This document shows positions 16,863 to 26,776 of a DNA stretch of 64,000 nucleotides, one piece after another. Positions within the stretch are counted from its first letter, which is position 1. Each line of letters starts with the position of its first letter. The position numbers were made by a program, and so were the translations under genes. The notes beneath the pieces are model-generated. The model was not told the DNA's origin. It made no database searches and saw nothing but the letters and a program-made list of their open reading frames with translations. This DNA comes from an uncultured Pelagibacteraceae bacterium (lineage in GTDB: Bacteria; Pseudomonadota; Alphaproteobacteria; Pelagibacterales; Pelagibacteraceae), in the NCBI GenBank assembly GCA_902562875.1, contig CACEVB010000005.1:1-64000 (forward strand), read 5' to 3'.

Positions 16863-17762
16863 TTAGAATGCAAAAGTTACATTGATTTCAGTAAATGTAT
16901 CATCATCTGCTGAAGAACCTGCAACATTGTCTGTAGAGTTTGCTACTAAACCAAAAGTCATTCCACCCATTGTATATGAAGCGGAAATACCTGATGACTC
17001 TTCATCAGTTCCAGTTTGCATATCTACATCCCACATACCGTAAGATATTGACATATTTTCGTTTACTGCAAAAGAAACACCAATACCTGTCGCTTCTTCG
17101 TCTGAACTTGAGCCAGATGCATCAATTTCTGATGACTGGTAAGCTGCAGTAATGCTTCCTACTGTGTACTTAGCAAAATATGTTGTTAAGTCAGTAGTTG
17201 CACCGTTTTCACCAATACCATAACCAAGTGTTAAACCGTCCATTAAACCGCTGTACGTAAGTACTTGCGAGTTATCATTTGAACCGTTCGCACCTTTTGT
17301 TAAAGCTGCACTTATTCCAAAGTTACCGAATGAACCTGTGTAATAAACAGCACCAGTATCATTACCTTGAACTAGTCCGTTATCATCTGTGTCTGTGTCA
17401 TCCCATACTTCTTCACCAGCTGAAGGCAATACGTATCTATATGCTCTGATACCTGCACCACTTCTCCCGTTAGCTACTGCGATTTTACCAGTTTCACCCA
17501 TATCTAAAAATGCTTCTGAAGATGTGTGGGCACCAGCTGATAATTTTTGAAGATAACCAGCAGTCATTCCGTTATCCATTTCACCAGATGCAGAGAATAC
17601 TAAACCTCTATCAATTGTGAACGGATTACCTGTTACTTCATCATCATCTTGAGATTTATACTCAATCTTTGCTTTACCAGTAACTGATGCACCAGCGTAA
17701 GCAGATGAAGCAACTAAAGAACCTGCTAAAGTTGCAAGTCCTAGTTTTGTTAGTTTGTTCAT
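16863..17762 (-). CDS. Outer-membrane porin
   Basis: A 299-residue Gram-negative porin. It has a clear signal peptide (MNKLTKLGLATLAGSLVASSAYA), alternating beta-strand pattern with many Gly/Ser/Thr/Tyr, and ends EINVTFAF with the terminal Phe recognised by the BAM machinery. Loops are strongly acidic (DDTDTDDNG, GSSSDEEA, NVAGSSADDD), which may favour cations or polyamines; that is inference. G+C content and codon use look elevated compared with neighbours, and the gene has a real Shine-Dalgarno site, its own -10 box and a strong terminator. These point to a monocistronic, highly expressed major porin. Confidence 0.93.
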   Translation of the reverse strand: MNKLTKLGLATLAGSLVASSAYAGASVTGKAKIEYKSQDDDEVTGNPFTIDRGLVFSASGEMDNGMTAGYLQKLSAGAHTSSEAFLDMGETGKIAVANGRSGAGIRAYRYVLPSAGEEVWDDTDTDDNGLVQGNDTGAVYYTGSFGNFGISAALTKGANGSNDNSQVLTYSGLMDGLTLGYGIGENGATTDLTTYFAKYTVGSITAAYQSSEIDASGSSSDEEATGIGVSFAVNENMSISYGMWDVDMQTGTDEESSGISASYTMGGMTFGLVANSTDNVAGSSADDDTFTEINVTFAF

Positions 17763-17769
17763 AAATTTA

Positions 17770-17774
17770 CTCCT
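17770..17774 (-). promoter_or_regulatory. Strong Shine-Dalgarno site of the porin
   Basis: AGGAG on the minus strand, seven bases before the porin ATG. Most starts in this window have no recognisable SD sequence, so its presence supports both the start choice and high expression. Confidence 0.8.
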
Positions 17775-17788
17775 AATGTTAATAATTA

Positions 17789-17794
17789 ATTATA
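17789..17794 (-). promoter_or_regulatory. Probable -10 box of the porin promoter
   Basis: A perfect TATAAT on the minus strand, 27 bases upstream of the porin ATG. No good -35 hexamer sits 16-18 bases further upstream; a TTGCTA lies at a spacing of only 13. The rest of the 211-base gap to the DUF3576 gene is AT-rich and shows nothing else I can name. Confidence 0.5.
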
Positions 17795-17973
17795 AACATT
17801 GCGTTTTTAGCAAAGAGTCCCTGATTTATGATAATTTTTTTATATTTTAAGCGATTATTTTTACTATTGTTGCAAAAATACATCATATTAAAAATACCTC
17901 AGAAATTAATATTTTCGTGTTTTTTAAATATAATTTGCTAAATATTCTTATCTGAATACAGTATTTTAAAAAC

Positions 17974-18567
17974 ATGGCAAGAAAATCATTTTTAATAATA
18001 AATACAATACTTTTATTGCTACTATCAACGTTAAATTCATGCGGGATTTACAGACCTGTTTCTGCAAAAGATTATCCTCCAGAACCAGAAAAGAGAGTAC
18101 AGAAAAACCTTGAGGAAGGACGTGGAATTACGCTAATGGGCGCTTTACCTGGAGGAAAGAGAGGTGGAGGAACATTTGATTTTGCCAATTCTAACGAGTT
18201 GTGGAGAGCAAGTTTAGATACAATAGATTTTATGCCTCTAGCGTCAGCCAATTATAGCGGTGGTATTATAATTACAGATTGGTTTAGTGACGACAACTCT
18301 GGCGAAGAGTCAATCAAAATTACAATCAGATTCTTGACAAATGAGGTAAGATCGGATGCTTTAAATATTAAGCTATACAGAAAAGATTGTGGAGTATCCC
18401 AAAGCTGCAAAACTTATATAGATGAAAGTAATTTAGCTAATGAAATTAAAAAAAGTATTCTGAAAAAGGCAGCTATTTATAAAAAAGAAAATATTAAAAA
18501 AAATAGAAAGGCTTATCCTGATGCTGGAGGTGATGGTGTAAAAAGTGATATGCCTTCAATACTATAA
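17974..18567 (+). CDS. DUF3576-family lipoprotein
   Basis: A 197-residue lipoprotein with an N-terminal signal and lipobox-like LNSC at about residues 20-23. The conserved body contains NSNELWRASLDTIDFMPLASANYSGGIIITDWF and a following FLTNEVRSDALNI stretch, which I recognise as the alphaproteobacterial DUF3576 family. The family has no established function but is regularly found just upstream of leuS, lptE and holA, as here, suggesting an envelope role alongside LPS assembly. leuS starts ten bases after its stop. Confidence 0.88.
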   Translation: MARKSFLIINTILLLLLSTLNSCGIYRPVSAKDYPPEPEKRVQKNLEEGRGITLMGALPGGKRGGGTFDFANSNELWRASLDTIDFMPLASANYSGGIIITDWFSDDNSGEESIKITIRFLTNEVRSDALNIKLYRKDCGVSQSCKTYIDESNLANEIKKSILKKAAIYKKENIKKNRKAYPDAGGDGVKSDMPSIL

Positions 18568-18577
18568 ATTTAATTAA

Positions 18578-21124
18578 GTGAGTAGATATAATTTTAAAGT
18601 TGTTGAAGACAAGTGGCAAAATTATTGGAGTAAAAAAAAGATTTTTAAATCAAAATTAGATCCTAATAAAAAAAAATTTTATTGTCTAGAAATGTTTCCT
18701 TACCCATCTGGGAAAATTCATATGGGGCATGTAAGAAATTATACAATAGGTGATGTATTATCGAGACACAAACTACTACAAAATTATAACGTACTTCATC
18801 CCATGGGCTGGGATTCATTTGGTATGCCAGCTGAAAATGCTGCGAGAGAAAATAAACTTAATCCAAAAGATTGGACTGAAAGAAATATTAATGTAATGAA
18901 AAAACAATTAAAAAAACTAGGACTATCTATTGATTGGGATAGAGAAATCTCAACTTGCTCAGAGGAATATTATAAGCATCAACAACTTTTTTTTCTAGAA
19001 ATGTATGAAAAGGGTTTAGTTTACAGAAAAGAAAATTATGTAAATTGGGATCCAGTTGATCAAACTGTTCTTGCTAATGAACAGGTAATAGATGGAAAAG
19101 GATGGAGATCTGGTGCAATAGTTCAAAGAAAAAAATTGAACCAATGGTTTTTTAATATATCGAAATTCTCAGAAGAATTGCTAGATCAGCTCGATAAGTT
19201 AGAAAAATGGCCTAATAAAGTAAAGGTTATGCAAAGAAACTGGATTGGAAAATCTTTTGGATGTGAAATTGATTTTAAGGTACAAGGCAACAAAGAAATT
19301 GACCTAATAAAAGTTTTTACAACTAGGCCTGATACTCTTTTTGGCCTTTCATTCATCGCATTATCAGTAGATCATCCTATATCTAAATATTTTGAAGATA
19401 GCGATGAATTTAAAAAATTTAAAACAGAATGCTCAAAAACCGGCACAACAGAAGAGTCAATTGCTCTAGGTGAAAAAATTGGTTTCAAAACAAATCTAAC
19501 TGCAAAAAATCCTTTTGACGCTAAAAAGGAAGTGCCTGTATATTTTGCAAATTTTGTTTTAATGGATTATGGTTTTGGAGCAGTTTTCGGCTGTCCAGCA
19601 CATGATCAAAGAGATTTTGATTTCGCAAAAAAATATGGTTTAGAAATAAAAACGGTCGTAAAACCGAATGATCAACCGAACGATTACGTTGTGGGTGATG
19701 AGGCTTATACAGAAGATGGCATTATTATAAACTCAGATTTTCTTAATGGTTTGAAGGTACCGGAGGAATCCATTTTAAAAACAATTGACATTTTAGAAAA
19801 TAAAAAATTAGGAACAAAAAAAATTAATTTTAGATTAAAAGATTGGGGTGTATCAAGACAAAGATATTGGGGTTGTCCAATTCCAATTGTCTATGACGAA
19901 CATGGTAAGCCTACACCAGTGCCCAAAGATCTTTTGCCTGTTAGATTGCCAGAAGATATTGACTTAAATACGAAGGGAAATCCACTAGACAATGACGAAA
20001 AATGGAAAAATATTAGTATAAAAGGAAAAAAATTTAAAAGAGAAACTGATACATTAGATACTTTTGTAGACTCGTCTTGGTATTTTTTAAGGTTTTGCTC
20101 ACCTAATGATAATAGATATGGTTTTGATTACGAAAGCATCAACTATTGGATGCCGGTAGATCAATATATAGGAGGAGTAGAACATGCAATTCTTCACTTG
20201 CTTTACTCTCGTTTTTTTATGAAAGCCATAGGATATAAAAATAAAAAATTTAATTTCACCGAACCCTTTAATGGACTTTTTACACAAGGAATGGTTTGTC
20301 ATCAGACTTATAAAAGCAGTGATGGAAAATGGCTTAGTCCAGATGAGGTAGGGAGCGATGATGGTAAGAGTTACTATTTAATTAGTAATAAAAGATCAAA
20401 AGTAACTGTGGGTCCATCTGAGTCAATGTCCAAATCTAAGAAAAACACAATAGATCCAGAGAGTATAATAGAAAAATTTGGAGCGGATGCTGTTAAATTA
20501 TTTATATTATCTGATAGTCCTCCGGAAAAAGATGTACAGTGGTCGGAACAGGGTATGGTGGCCTCATTTAAATTTTTACAAAAGTTGTGGATATTGCATG
20601 AAAAAATAAAATCCAAATTAAATGAAAAAAATTTTACCTCGAGTGCTGATCAAAAAATTGAAAAATTTATAAATGAAACCATTTCTAAATTTAATCACAA
20701 TCTTGAAAAATTTAATTATAACGTTTTAATTGCTAATATATATGAAACGTATAATTTTCTAACGGAAATATTAAAAAATAATGTCAGTAGTAATGTTTTA
20801 TTTAATAATTATAAAAATTTTCTTATCATAATTTCACCAATTATACCTCATTTTGCATCTGAGTGTTTAGAAAATTTGGGCATCAAAGAGAATATTAAAT
20901 GGCCAGAAGTGGATAAAAAAAAATTAAACAAAGAAAAAATAAATTTTGTAATACAATTTAATGGTAAGAAAAAAGCAAATATTGAAGCAAAGGCAAATAT
21001 ACTAGAACAAGATCTTCTTGAAGAGATTTATAGTGATAAAAAAATCAATAAATTCTTAGAAGGAAAAAAAATTATAAAGTGTTTTTTTGTTAAAAATAGA
21101 TTAATTAATATACTTACTAAATGA
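18578..21124 (+). CDS. leuS: Leucine--tRNA ligase
   Basis: Charges tRNA-Leu; class I synthetase with an editing domain. The 848 residues contain the HIGH region [15 protein letters not shown] near residue 40, the CP1 editing insertion ([12 protein letters not shown]), the catalytic [16 protein letters not shown] and KMSKS-type [13 protein letters not shown]. The start codon is GTG at 18578; no ATG upstream fits and [13 protein letters not shown] is the usual N terminus. The stop overlaps the lptE start (ATGA), so leuS, lptE and holA form one unit. Confidence 0.98.
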   Translation: MSRYNFKVVEDKWQNYWSKKKIFKSKLDPNKKKFYCLEMFPYPSGKIHMGHVRNYTIGDVLSRHKLLQNYNVLHPMGWDSFGMPAENAARENKLNPKDWTERNINVMKKQLKKLGLSIDWDREISTCSEEYYKHQQLFFLEMYEKGLVYRKENYVNWDPVDQTVLANEQVIDGKGWRSGAIVQRKKLNQWFFNISKFSEELLDQLDKLEKWPNKVKVMQRNWIGKSFGCEIDFKVQGNKEIDLIKVFTTRPDTLFGLSFIALSVDHPISKYFEDSDEFKKFKTECSKTGTTEESIALGEKIGFKTNLTAKNPFDAKKEVPVYFANFVLMDYGFGAVFGCPAHDQRDFDFAKKYGLEIKTVVKPNDQPNDYVVGDEAYTEDGIIINSDFLNGLKVPEESILKTIDILENKKLGTKKINFRLKDWGVSRQRYWGCPIPIVYDEHGKPTPVPKDLLPVRLPEDIDLNTKGNPLDNDEKWKNISIKGKKFKRETDTLDTFVDSSWYFLRFCSPNDNRYGFDYESINYWMPVDQYIGGVEHAILHLLYSRFFMKAIGYKNKKFNFTEPFNGLFTQGMVCHQTYKSSDGKWLSPDEVGSDDGKSYYLISNKRSKVTVGPSESMSKSKKNTIDPESIIEKFGADAVKLFILSDSPPEKDVQWSEQGMVASFKFLQKLWILHEKIKSKLNEKNFTSSADQKIEKFINETISKFNHNLEKFNYNVLIANIYETYNFLTEILKNNVSSNVLFNNYKNFLIIISPIIPHFASECLENLGIKENIKWPEVDKKKLNKEKINFVIQFNGKKKANIEAKANILEQDLLEEIYSDKKINKFLEGKKIIKCFFVKNRLINILTK

Positions 21125-21561
21125 AAATTTTATCAAAAATATTTTTAATGTTTTTTGTGGTATCATGCGGCTACCAACCACTTTTAATAAACAAAAACTC
21201 CAATTTTAAATTTGGAGACTCAAAATTATTGGGGGATAATAAACTTTCATCAAAAATTTTAAATAACTTATCAAGTTTTAAATCTCAAGATAGCAATTCA
21301 ATTATTGTTATAAAATCTAATTTCAAAAAGAATGTTTCATCAAAAGATGAAAAAGGGAACGCAGAAGTATACAATATTAAAATTGATGTTGAAATTTCCA
21401 CGAAATTAAAAAAAAAAGAATTAGTTAAATCTTTCAGTGAATCGATTAGTTACAATAATAGAACTAGTAGCTTCGAATTAAAAAAATATGAGAACTCAAT
21501 AATTAAAACTATTACAGAAAAGATTTCTCAAGATGCATTCCTATATTTGAGTAGCCTATAA
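21121..21561 (+). CDS. lptE: LPS-assembly lipoprotein LptE
   Basis: Lipoprotein partner of LptD in the outer-membrane LPS translocon. The 146 residues begin with a lipoprotein signal ending VVSCGYQPL, lipidated Cys at residue 16; the CGYQPL phrase is a family hallmark (CGFxP/CGYRP in others). The remainder shows an alternating beta pattern and a C-terminal helix, matching the LptE fold. Sequence similarity in this family is always low, so the call relies on the lipobox phrase, length and the leuS-lptE-holA order. Confidence 0.87.
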   Translation: MKILSKIFLMFFVVSCGYQPLLINKNSNFKFGDSKLLGDNKLSSKILNNLSSFKSQDSNSIIVIKSNFKKNVSSKDEKGNAEVYNIKIDVEISTKLKKKELVKSFSESISYNNRTSSFELKKYENSIIKTITEKISQDAFLYLSSL

Positions 21562-21563
21562 TT

Positions 21564-22568
21564 ATGATTCTTAAAACTTTTGAATTATCAAAAAAAAAAG
21601 AAATAAATGGTAATTTCTTTCTTTTGTATGGAGAAAACGAAGGATATCAAAATGAAATTATTAAAAACATACTCCTTAAAAATAGTAATTTTAAACAAAG
21701 TAAATACGATGAAAAAGAAATTATTGATAATTATGAAGAGATTGTTTCCAGTATCCTAAACAAATCTTTCTTTGAAAATGAGAAAATTTTAATTATTAAC
21801 AGAGTTACAGACAAAATTATTAGTTTTATTGACGAAATATCAAGTCGTAAAATAGATCATGTAAAAATTGTATTAAAGAGTGGTATTTTAGAAAAAAAAT
21901 CGAAATTGAGAAATTTTTTTGAGAAAGACAAAAAATTAATTTGCATTCCTTTTTATTCAGATGATTACCGAACGCTCGCATCCATGGCTAATATTTTCTT
22001 CAAAGAACAAAAAATCTCAATATCTAATGAGTTAGTTAATTTGATTGTAGATCGATGTAATGGAAACAGGGGTTATCTGAAAAATGAGCTAAATAAAATA
22101 AAATTATATCTTAGTAATAAGAAAAATATAAATTTAAAAGAAATATTATATTTGACTAACTTAACTGAGAACTTTTTTATATCAGATTTGGTGGATAATT
22201 GTTTATCACAAAATTTAAAAAAACTAATAAAAATTTTGAACGAAAATAATTATGGCAATGAAGATTGTATTTTAATTATAAGAACCTTTTTAGCTAAAGC
22301 CAAAAGGCTAATGATTTTAAGAAGAGATTATGATGCATATAAGGATATAGAATTAGTAATAAAGAATTATAAACCTCCGATTTTTTGGAAAGATAAACCA
22401 CTGGTGATAGATCAAGTCAAAAAATGGAGTCTGGGTGAAGTAAACAGTTTATTAATTGATATAAATCGTATTGAACTATTAATTAAAAAAAGCTCAAATA
22501 ATTCACTAAATATTTTATATGATTTTGTTTTATGCGTAGCTAAAAAAACTAATAATGAGACTTTATAA
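21564..22568 (+). CDS. holA: DNA polymerase III subunit delta
   Basis: Clamp-loader delta subunit, which opens the beta sliding clamp. The 334 residues begin MILKTFELSKKKEINGNFFLLYGENEGYQNEII, the typical HolA opening in which a degenerate P-loop region is LLYGENEGY. Later segments such as LVDRCNGNRGYLKNELNKIKLYL correspond to the AAA+ lid. The C terminus overlaps that of parB convergently by 20 bases. Context with leuS and lptE is standard. Confidence 0.93.
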   Translation: MILKTFELSKKKEINGNFFLLYGENEGYQNEIIKNILLKNSNFKQSKYDEKEIIDNYEEIVSSILNKSFFENEKILIINRVTDKIISFIDEISSRKIDHVKIVLKSGILEKKSKLRNFFEKDKKLICIPFYSDDYRTLASMANIFFKEQKISISNELVNLIVDRCNGNRGYLKNELNKIKLYLSNKKNINLKEILYLTNLTENFFISDLVDNCLSQNLKKLIKILNENNYGNEDCILIIRTFLAKAKRLMILRRDYDAYKDIELVIKNYKPPIFWKDKPLVIDQVKKWSLGEVNSLLIDINRIELLIKKSSNNSLNILYDFVLCVAKKTNNETL

Positions 22569-23400
22569 CCGTTATTATGCGATTAAGTTGATCTAATTCT
22601 TTATACTCGAAAATTATTTGCCCTGAATTATTTTTTTTATTTTTAATATGGACATTAATTCCAATCTTGTTTTTCAGCGTATTCTCTAAAGTAAGAATGT
22701 TAGGATCTTTTGCAAGAATTTTTAAATTCTTTTTAGATTTTAAAGCTCTAATTAAAACTTCGGTTTGTCTTACAGACAATTTTTCACTAATAATTTTTCT
22801 TGCAATAAAACTTGCATTATCAAGACCAACTAAAACTTTAGCATGACCTTGGGATAACTGATTCTTTTCGATAAAAGAGATAACATCATCAGATAAAAAT
22901 AAAAGTCTTAACGTATTTGTTATATGAGATCTACTTTTGCCGATAAACTTTGACACCTTCTCTTGATCATAACTAAACTCATCAATAAGCCGTTGATAAC
23001 CTTTGGCCTCTTCGATTGGATTAAGATCCTTTCTTTGTACGTTTTCAATAATAGCAATTTCTAGGGATTTTAAGTTATCAGCTTCTATCACAACAACTGG
23101 AACCTCATGAAAACCTGCTGATTGTGAAGCTTGCAATCTTCTTTCACCTGCTATTAATTCATATTTATTATCTTGATCATTTGATTTTCTGACAATTAGA
23201 GGCTGGATTATTCCTCTCTCTTTGATGGAATTTGTCAATTCATCCAGACTTTCTTTTTCAAAATATCTTCTCGGTTGATACTTGTTAGGAATAATTGAAC
23301 TAATCGCAATTTTAGTTTTAGTTGATTTAACATCATTATCTCCAATCAAAGACGATAGACCTCTACCTAATCCTTTTTTTTTTTTAAATGGGTTTATCAC
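22549..23400 (-). CDS. parB: Chromosome-partitioning protein ParB
   Basis: CTP-dependent DNA clamp that loads at parS sites and spreads to form the segregation complex. The 283 residues start KKKGLGRGLSSLIGD, the conserved N-terminal ParA-interacting motif, followed by the ParB/Srx domain (IIPNKYQPRRYFEKESLDEL, IAGERRLQASQSAG and NVQRKDLNPIEEAKGYQRL) and the helix-turn-helix with GKSRSHITNTLRLL. The ATG overlaps the parA stop. Two parS-like sites lie 1.4-1.7 kb upstream, inside rsmG and mnmG. Confidence 0.97.
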   Translation of the reverse strand: MINPFKKKKGLGRGLSSLIGDNDVKSTKTKIAISSIIPNKYQPRRYFEKESLDELTNSIKERGIIQPLIVRKSNDQDNKYELIAGERRLQASQSAGFHEVPVVVIEADNLKSLEIAIIENVQRKDLNPIEEAKGYQRLIDEFSYDQEKVSKFIGKSRSHITNTLRLLFLSDDVISFIEKNQLSQGHAKVLVGLDNASFIARKIISEKLSVRQTEVLIRALKSKKNLKILAKDPNILTLENTLKNKIGINVHIKNKKNNSGQIIFEYKELDQLNRIITVIKSHY

Positions 23401-24197
23401 GCAGCACTCTCCACAAGTTTATCTTGATTTATAACTTCGTCTGCGAAACTAAAGTATGCTTTACTTCCAGAACATGTTTTATCATAAATTAACACTGGCA
23501 CACCATGAGAAGGTGCTTCCGATAACCTAACATTTCTAGGAACTATAGATGAGTAGACTTTTTCTTTAAAATAATTTCTAGCCTCTTTCTCGACTTCAAC
23601 TGATAATTTATTTCTTCTATCAAACATCGTCAGAAGTATTCCTCGTATACTTAAATTAGGATTAAGGTTCGATTTTATACGTTCAATAGTTTTCATAAGT
23701 TGAGACAAACCCTCCAAAGCAAAAAATTCTGTCTGTAAAGGCACTATCAACGAATCCGACGCGACAAGAGCCATGATGGTTAGTAAACTAAGTGAGGGCG
23801 GACAGTCAATGAGGATATAATCGTATGATGGCCTAGAATCATTTAAAATAGAGGTTAATTCGTCCTTTAGTATGAATGCTCTTTTGCTGTTACCTGCCGT
23901 TTCAACCTCTAAACCTGATAAATCAACATTTGAACTTACTAAGTCGAGCTCTCTAAATTTAGTTTTTTGAACTACATCTGAAATTTTTTTGTTTCCATTC
24001 AATACACTATAAATTGTGTTGTCCGAATTTTCAGTATTTGATAATCCAAGACCAGTAGTTGCATTTCCTTGTGGATCTAGATCTATCACTAAAATTTTTT
24101 TACCTTTCATTGACAATCCAGCCGCAAGATTTATTACTGTTGTTGTTTTACCTACACCGCCTTTTTGATTTATTATTGAAATTATTTTTTTATACAT
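23397..24197 (-). CDS. parA: Chromosome-partitioning ATPase ParA (Soj)
   Basis: Walker-type ATPase that drives ParB-parS separation along the nucleoid. The 266 residues carry the deviant Walker A KGGVGKTT (12-19) with the signature Lys, the Walker A' region LVIDLDPQGNATTGLG, and the Walker B-type YDYILIDCPPSLSLLT. Overlaps: its stop with the parB start and its start with the rsmG 3' end. The rsmG-parA-parB order is classic for bacterial origin regions. Confidence 0.98.
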   Translation of the reverse strand: MYKKIISIINQKGGVGKTTTVINLAAGLSMKGKKILVIDLDPQGNATTGLGLSNTENSDNTIYSVLNGNKKISDVVQKTKFRELDLVSSNVDLSGLEVETAGNSKRAFILKDELTSILNDSRPSYDYILIDCPPSLSLLTIMALVASDSLIVPLQTEFFALEGLSQLMKTIERIKSNLNPNLSIRGILLTMFDRRNKLSVEVEKEARNYFKEKVYSSIVPRNVRLSEAPSHGVPVLIYDKTCSGSKAYFSFADEVINQDKLVESAA

Positions 24198-24832
24198 TTT
24201 TTTTTCAAGTTAGAAATTTTTACAATCATGGACTCTTCATTTGTTAAGCTTTTTTTTTCTTCATAATTGAAGTTCCAAATTTTTAATGCTTCATCTAAAA
24301 TTTTTTTTCCACTTTTACCTAAAAATATAATTATATATTTGAATTTTTTAAAATTTTGATTTGCTATTTCAAAAATTACTGGTAGCGGTTTAAATGCTCT
24401 GGAAATTATTACATCAGTTTCCAAATTTTCTTCTTTAAAAATATTTTTATTATGAATTTGATAATTTAATTTAAATTTTTTTGATACATTGTCTAAAAAT
24501 TTGCTTTTGTGATAACTTTTTTCATAAAATATAATTTTAAATAATGGTTTTTTTGATTTCATTAAAATAGCCAAAACAATACCAGGTAATCCTGCCCCAG
24601 CTCCTATATCAGTACAAGTTTTAATGTCATTTTTATCAATAAAATCAATAGTTTGTGCACTATCAAGTATATGCCTTGATTTTATTGACTTTTCAGTAGA
24701 TTTACTAATTAAATTTATATCCTTATTTTTAAGAATTATTTCTTTTGAATATTCCTCCAGCTCTGCCAACGTTTCACGTGAAACATTGAGGTAATTTATA
24801 ATATCAATTTTAAAATTATTCGAATCAATCAA
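24182..24832 (-). CDS. rsmG: 16S rRNA (guanine-527-N7)-methyltransferase
   Basis: SAM-dependent enzyme modifying G527 of 16S rRNA; formerly GidB. The 216 residues include the family N terminus with [17 protein letters not shown] and LNLISKST-type sequence (INLISKST), and the SAM site [16 protein letters not shown] from about residue 75. The codons for N-V-S-R-E-T contain a parS site, a coincidence seen in rsmG genes of other bacteria. Overlaps parA and mnmG by a few bases. Confidence 0.96.
   Translation of the reverse strand: MIDSNNFKIDIINYLNVSRETLAELEEYSKEIILKNKDINLISKSTEKSIKSRHILDSAQTIDFIDKNDIKTCTDIGAGAGLPGIVLAILMKSKKPLFKIIFYEKSYHKSKFLDNVSKKFKLNYQIHNKNIFKEENLETDVIISRAFKPLPVIFEIANQNFKKFKYIIIFLGKSGKKILDEALKIWNFNYEEKKSLTNEESMIVKISNLKKKCIKK
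24770..24785. promoter_or_regulatory. parS centromere site 1 (within rsmG)
   Basis: CGTTTCACGTGAAACA differs from the parS consensus TGTTTCACGTGAAACA at one base, and its 14-bp core is a perfect palindrome. It lies within the first codons of rsmG, next to parA/parB and about 10 kb from the predicted origin, the expected setting for ParB loading. Confidence 0.9.
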
Positions 24833-26700
24833 GCTATATGCTTAATAGACTTTCTTTTTACATGAGACAACAAAATATATACTGCTGCAGGAGTTACACC
24901 ATCAATTCTGAGAGCCTGGCCCATAGTTCTTGGTTTCACTTGCTTAAATTTTGACTTAACTTCATTAGAAAAACCAGAAAAACTGTCATAATCAATATTA
25001 TCTGGTATTATTAGGTTTTCATCTCTTTTAAATGCCAAAATATCAGCATTTTGCTTCTTGAGATAACCTCTATAATGCGAATTAATCTCCAATTGATCGT
25101 CAATTTCACGTGAAACATAAGTAATATTAGGCCATATTTCTCTTATTTTACTCATATTTACTGATTTTTGACCTAAAATTTGAGTTGCAGATCTATTTAC
25201 ACCATCTTTCGCTATATTGATAGAATACTCTGATGCTTTGGATGGCGTAATTAATAACTTATCCATTTGTGACTGTATTTTTTTTAGGTATTTTGATTTC
25301 TCGGTAAAGACTTCTTTTCTATAATCTGAAACTAAGCCTAAATTTATACCTTTTTGGGTTAACCTTAAATCTGCGTTATCAGATCTTAATGTAAGTCTAT
25401 ATTCAGCCCTAGATGTAAACATTCTATAAGGTTCGGCTACTCCCTTAGTCACAAGATCGTCTATCATAACTCCTATGTAAGCTTCTGACCTATCTAAGAT
25501 GAATGGTTCTTTGCCTTGAATTGCTAAAGCAGCATTAATGCCAGCTATCAAACCTTGTGCAGCTGCCTCTTCATAACCTGTAGTTCCATTTATTTGACCT
25601 GCAAGATAAAGGCTTTTAATTTTCTTTGTTTCTAGTGTTAAAAAAAGCTCTCTTGGATCAACGTAGTCATATTCAATTGCATATCCAGGTCTTAAAATAG
25701 TAACGTTCTCTAAACCATTGATTTTACTACATATTTCTTGCTGCACTATTGCTGGTAGAGAAGTTGATATACCATTTGGATAAATTGTATTATCATTAAG
25801 ACCCTCTGGTTCTAAAAATATTTGATGTCGATCTTTATCAGAGAATTTTTTTACCTTGTCTTCTATAGAGGGACAGTATCTAGGGCCAACTCCTTTTATG
25901 CTTCCGGAATACATTGCGCTTCGTTTTAAGTTTTTAGAAATAATCCTATGAACTTCAGAATTTGTATATGTCATTCTACATGAAACTTGTTTATTAATTT
26001 TCTTTTTTGTTAGGAATGAAAAAAAATAAGGATCTTCATCTGCGTGTTGAACTTCAAGATTTTGAAAATTAATTGTTCTAGCATCGAGTCTGGGTGGTGT
26101 TCCAGTTTTAAGTCTACCTATTTTAAAAGTATACTTTTTTAATTGCTCGCTAAGACCTGTTGAGGGCTTCTCGTTATATCGACCAGCAGGAGTTTTATTA
26201 TCGCCTATATGTATTAAACCATTCAAAAAAGTGCCAGTAGTTAGAACTACTTTAGAAAATTTAATTTCTTTTCCTGATTGTGTAATAATGCCTTTTATCT
26301 CATTATTTAAGAAGATGAACTTAATTACAGGGTCTGAAAATATGCTTAAATTACAATAGTTTACAAGTTTTTCTTGCATATATTTTTTATATAACGATCT
26401 GTCAGATTGCGTTCGAGGACCTCTGACAGCAGGGCCTCGACTTCTGTTCAACAATCTAAATTGTATGCCAGATTTATCAGCTATTTCACCCATAACACCG
26501 TCTAGAGCATCTATTTCTCTAACTAGATGTCCTTTCCCTAAACCTCCGATTGCTGGATTACATGACATCTCACCAATTGTCTTAAAGTTATGAGTAAATA
26601 AAGCTGTATTGACACCAAGCCTTGCAGATGATGCTGCAGCTTCGCAACCAGCATGGCCCCCTCCAATTACACCTACATCGAAAAATAAATCTTTATTCAT
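24829..26700 (-). CDS. mnmG: tRNA uridine-5-carboxymethylaminomethyl modification enzyme MnmG
   Basis: FAD-dependent partner of MnmE that installs cmnm5U at the wobble position of several tRNAs. The 623 residues match the normal length, with the dinucleotide-binding [20 protein letters not shown] at 9-28, [21 protein letters not shown], and [16 protein letters not shown]. The C-terminal domain for MnmE and tRNA contact ([20 protein letters not shown]) is complete. Also known as GidA. A second parS-like sequence lies inside it. Confidence 0.98.
   Translation of the reverse strand: MNKDLFFDVGVIGGGHAGCEAAASSARLGVNTALFTHNFKTIGEMSCNPAIGGLGKGHLVREIDALDGVMGEIADKSGIQFRLLNRSRGPAVRGPRTQSDRSLYKKYMQEKLVNYCNLSIFSDPVIKFIFLNNEIKGIITQSGKEIKFSKVVLTTGTFLNGLIHIGDNKTPAGRYNEKPSTGLSEQLKKYTFKIGRLKTGTPPRLDARTINFQNLEVQHADEDPYFFSFLTKKKINKQVSCRMTYTNSEVHRIISKNLKRSAMYSGSIKGVGPRYCPSIEDKVKKFSDKDRHQIFLEPEGLNDNTIYPNGISTSLPAIVQQEICSKINGLENVTILRPGYAIEYDYVDPRELFLTLETKKIKSLYLAGQINGTTGYEEAAAQGLIAGINAALAIQGKEPFILDRSEAYIGVMIDDLVTKGVAEPYRMFTSRAEYRLTLRSDNADLRLTQKGINLGLVSDYRKEVFTEKSKYLKKIQSQMDKLLITPSKASEYSINIAKDGVNRSATQILGQKSVNMSKIREIWPNITYVSREIDDQLEINSHYRGYLKKQNADILAFKRDENLIIPDNIDYDSFSGFSNEVKSKFKQVKPRTMGQALRIDGVTPAAVYILLSHVKRKSIKHIA
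25102..25117. promoter_or_regulatory. parS-like site 2 (within mnmG)
   Basis: AATTTCACGTGAAACA matches the parS consensus at 14 of 16 positions; one half-site is perfect and the other lacks the outer TG. It is about 330 bases from site 1, within the codons for a VSREI phrase of mnmG. Two sites this close make ParB loading here likely. Confidence 0.78.
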
Positions 26701-26776
26701 AATTGTAATTTATAATTGATATGAAAATTTACAAGTAAACACTTAAACGCGCAAATAATTGTTATAAGTTAAGTAT

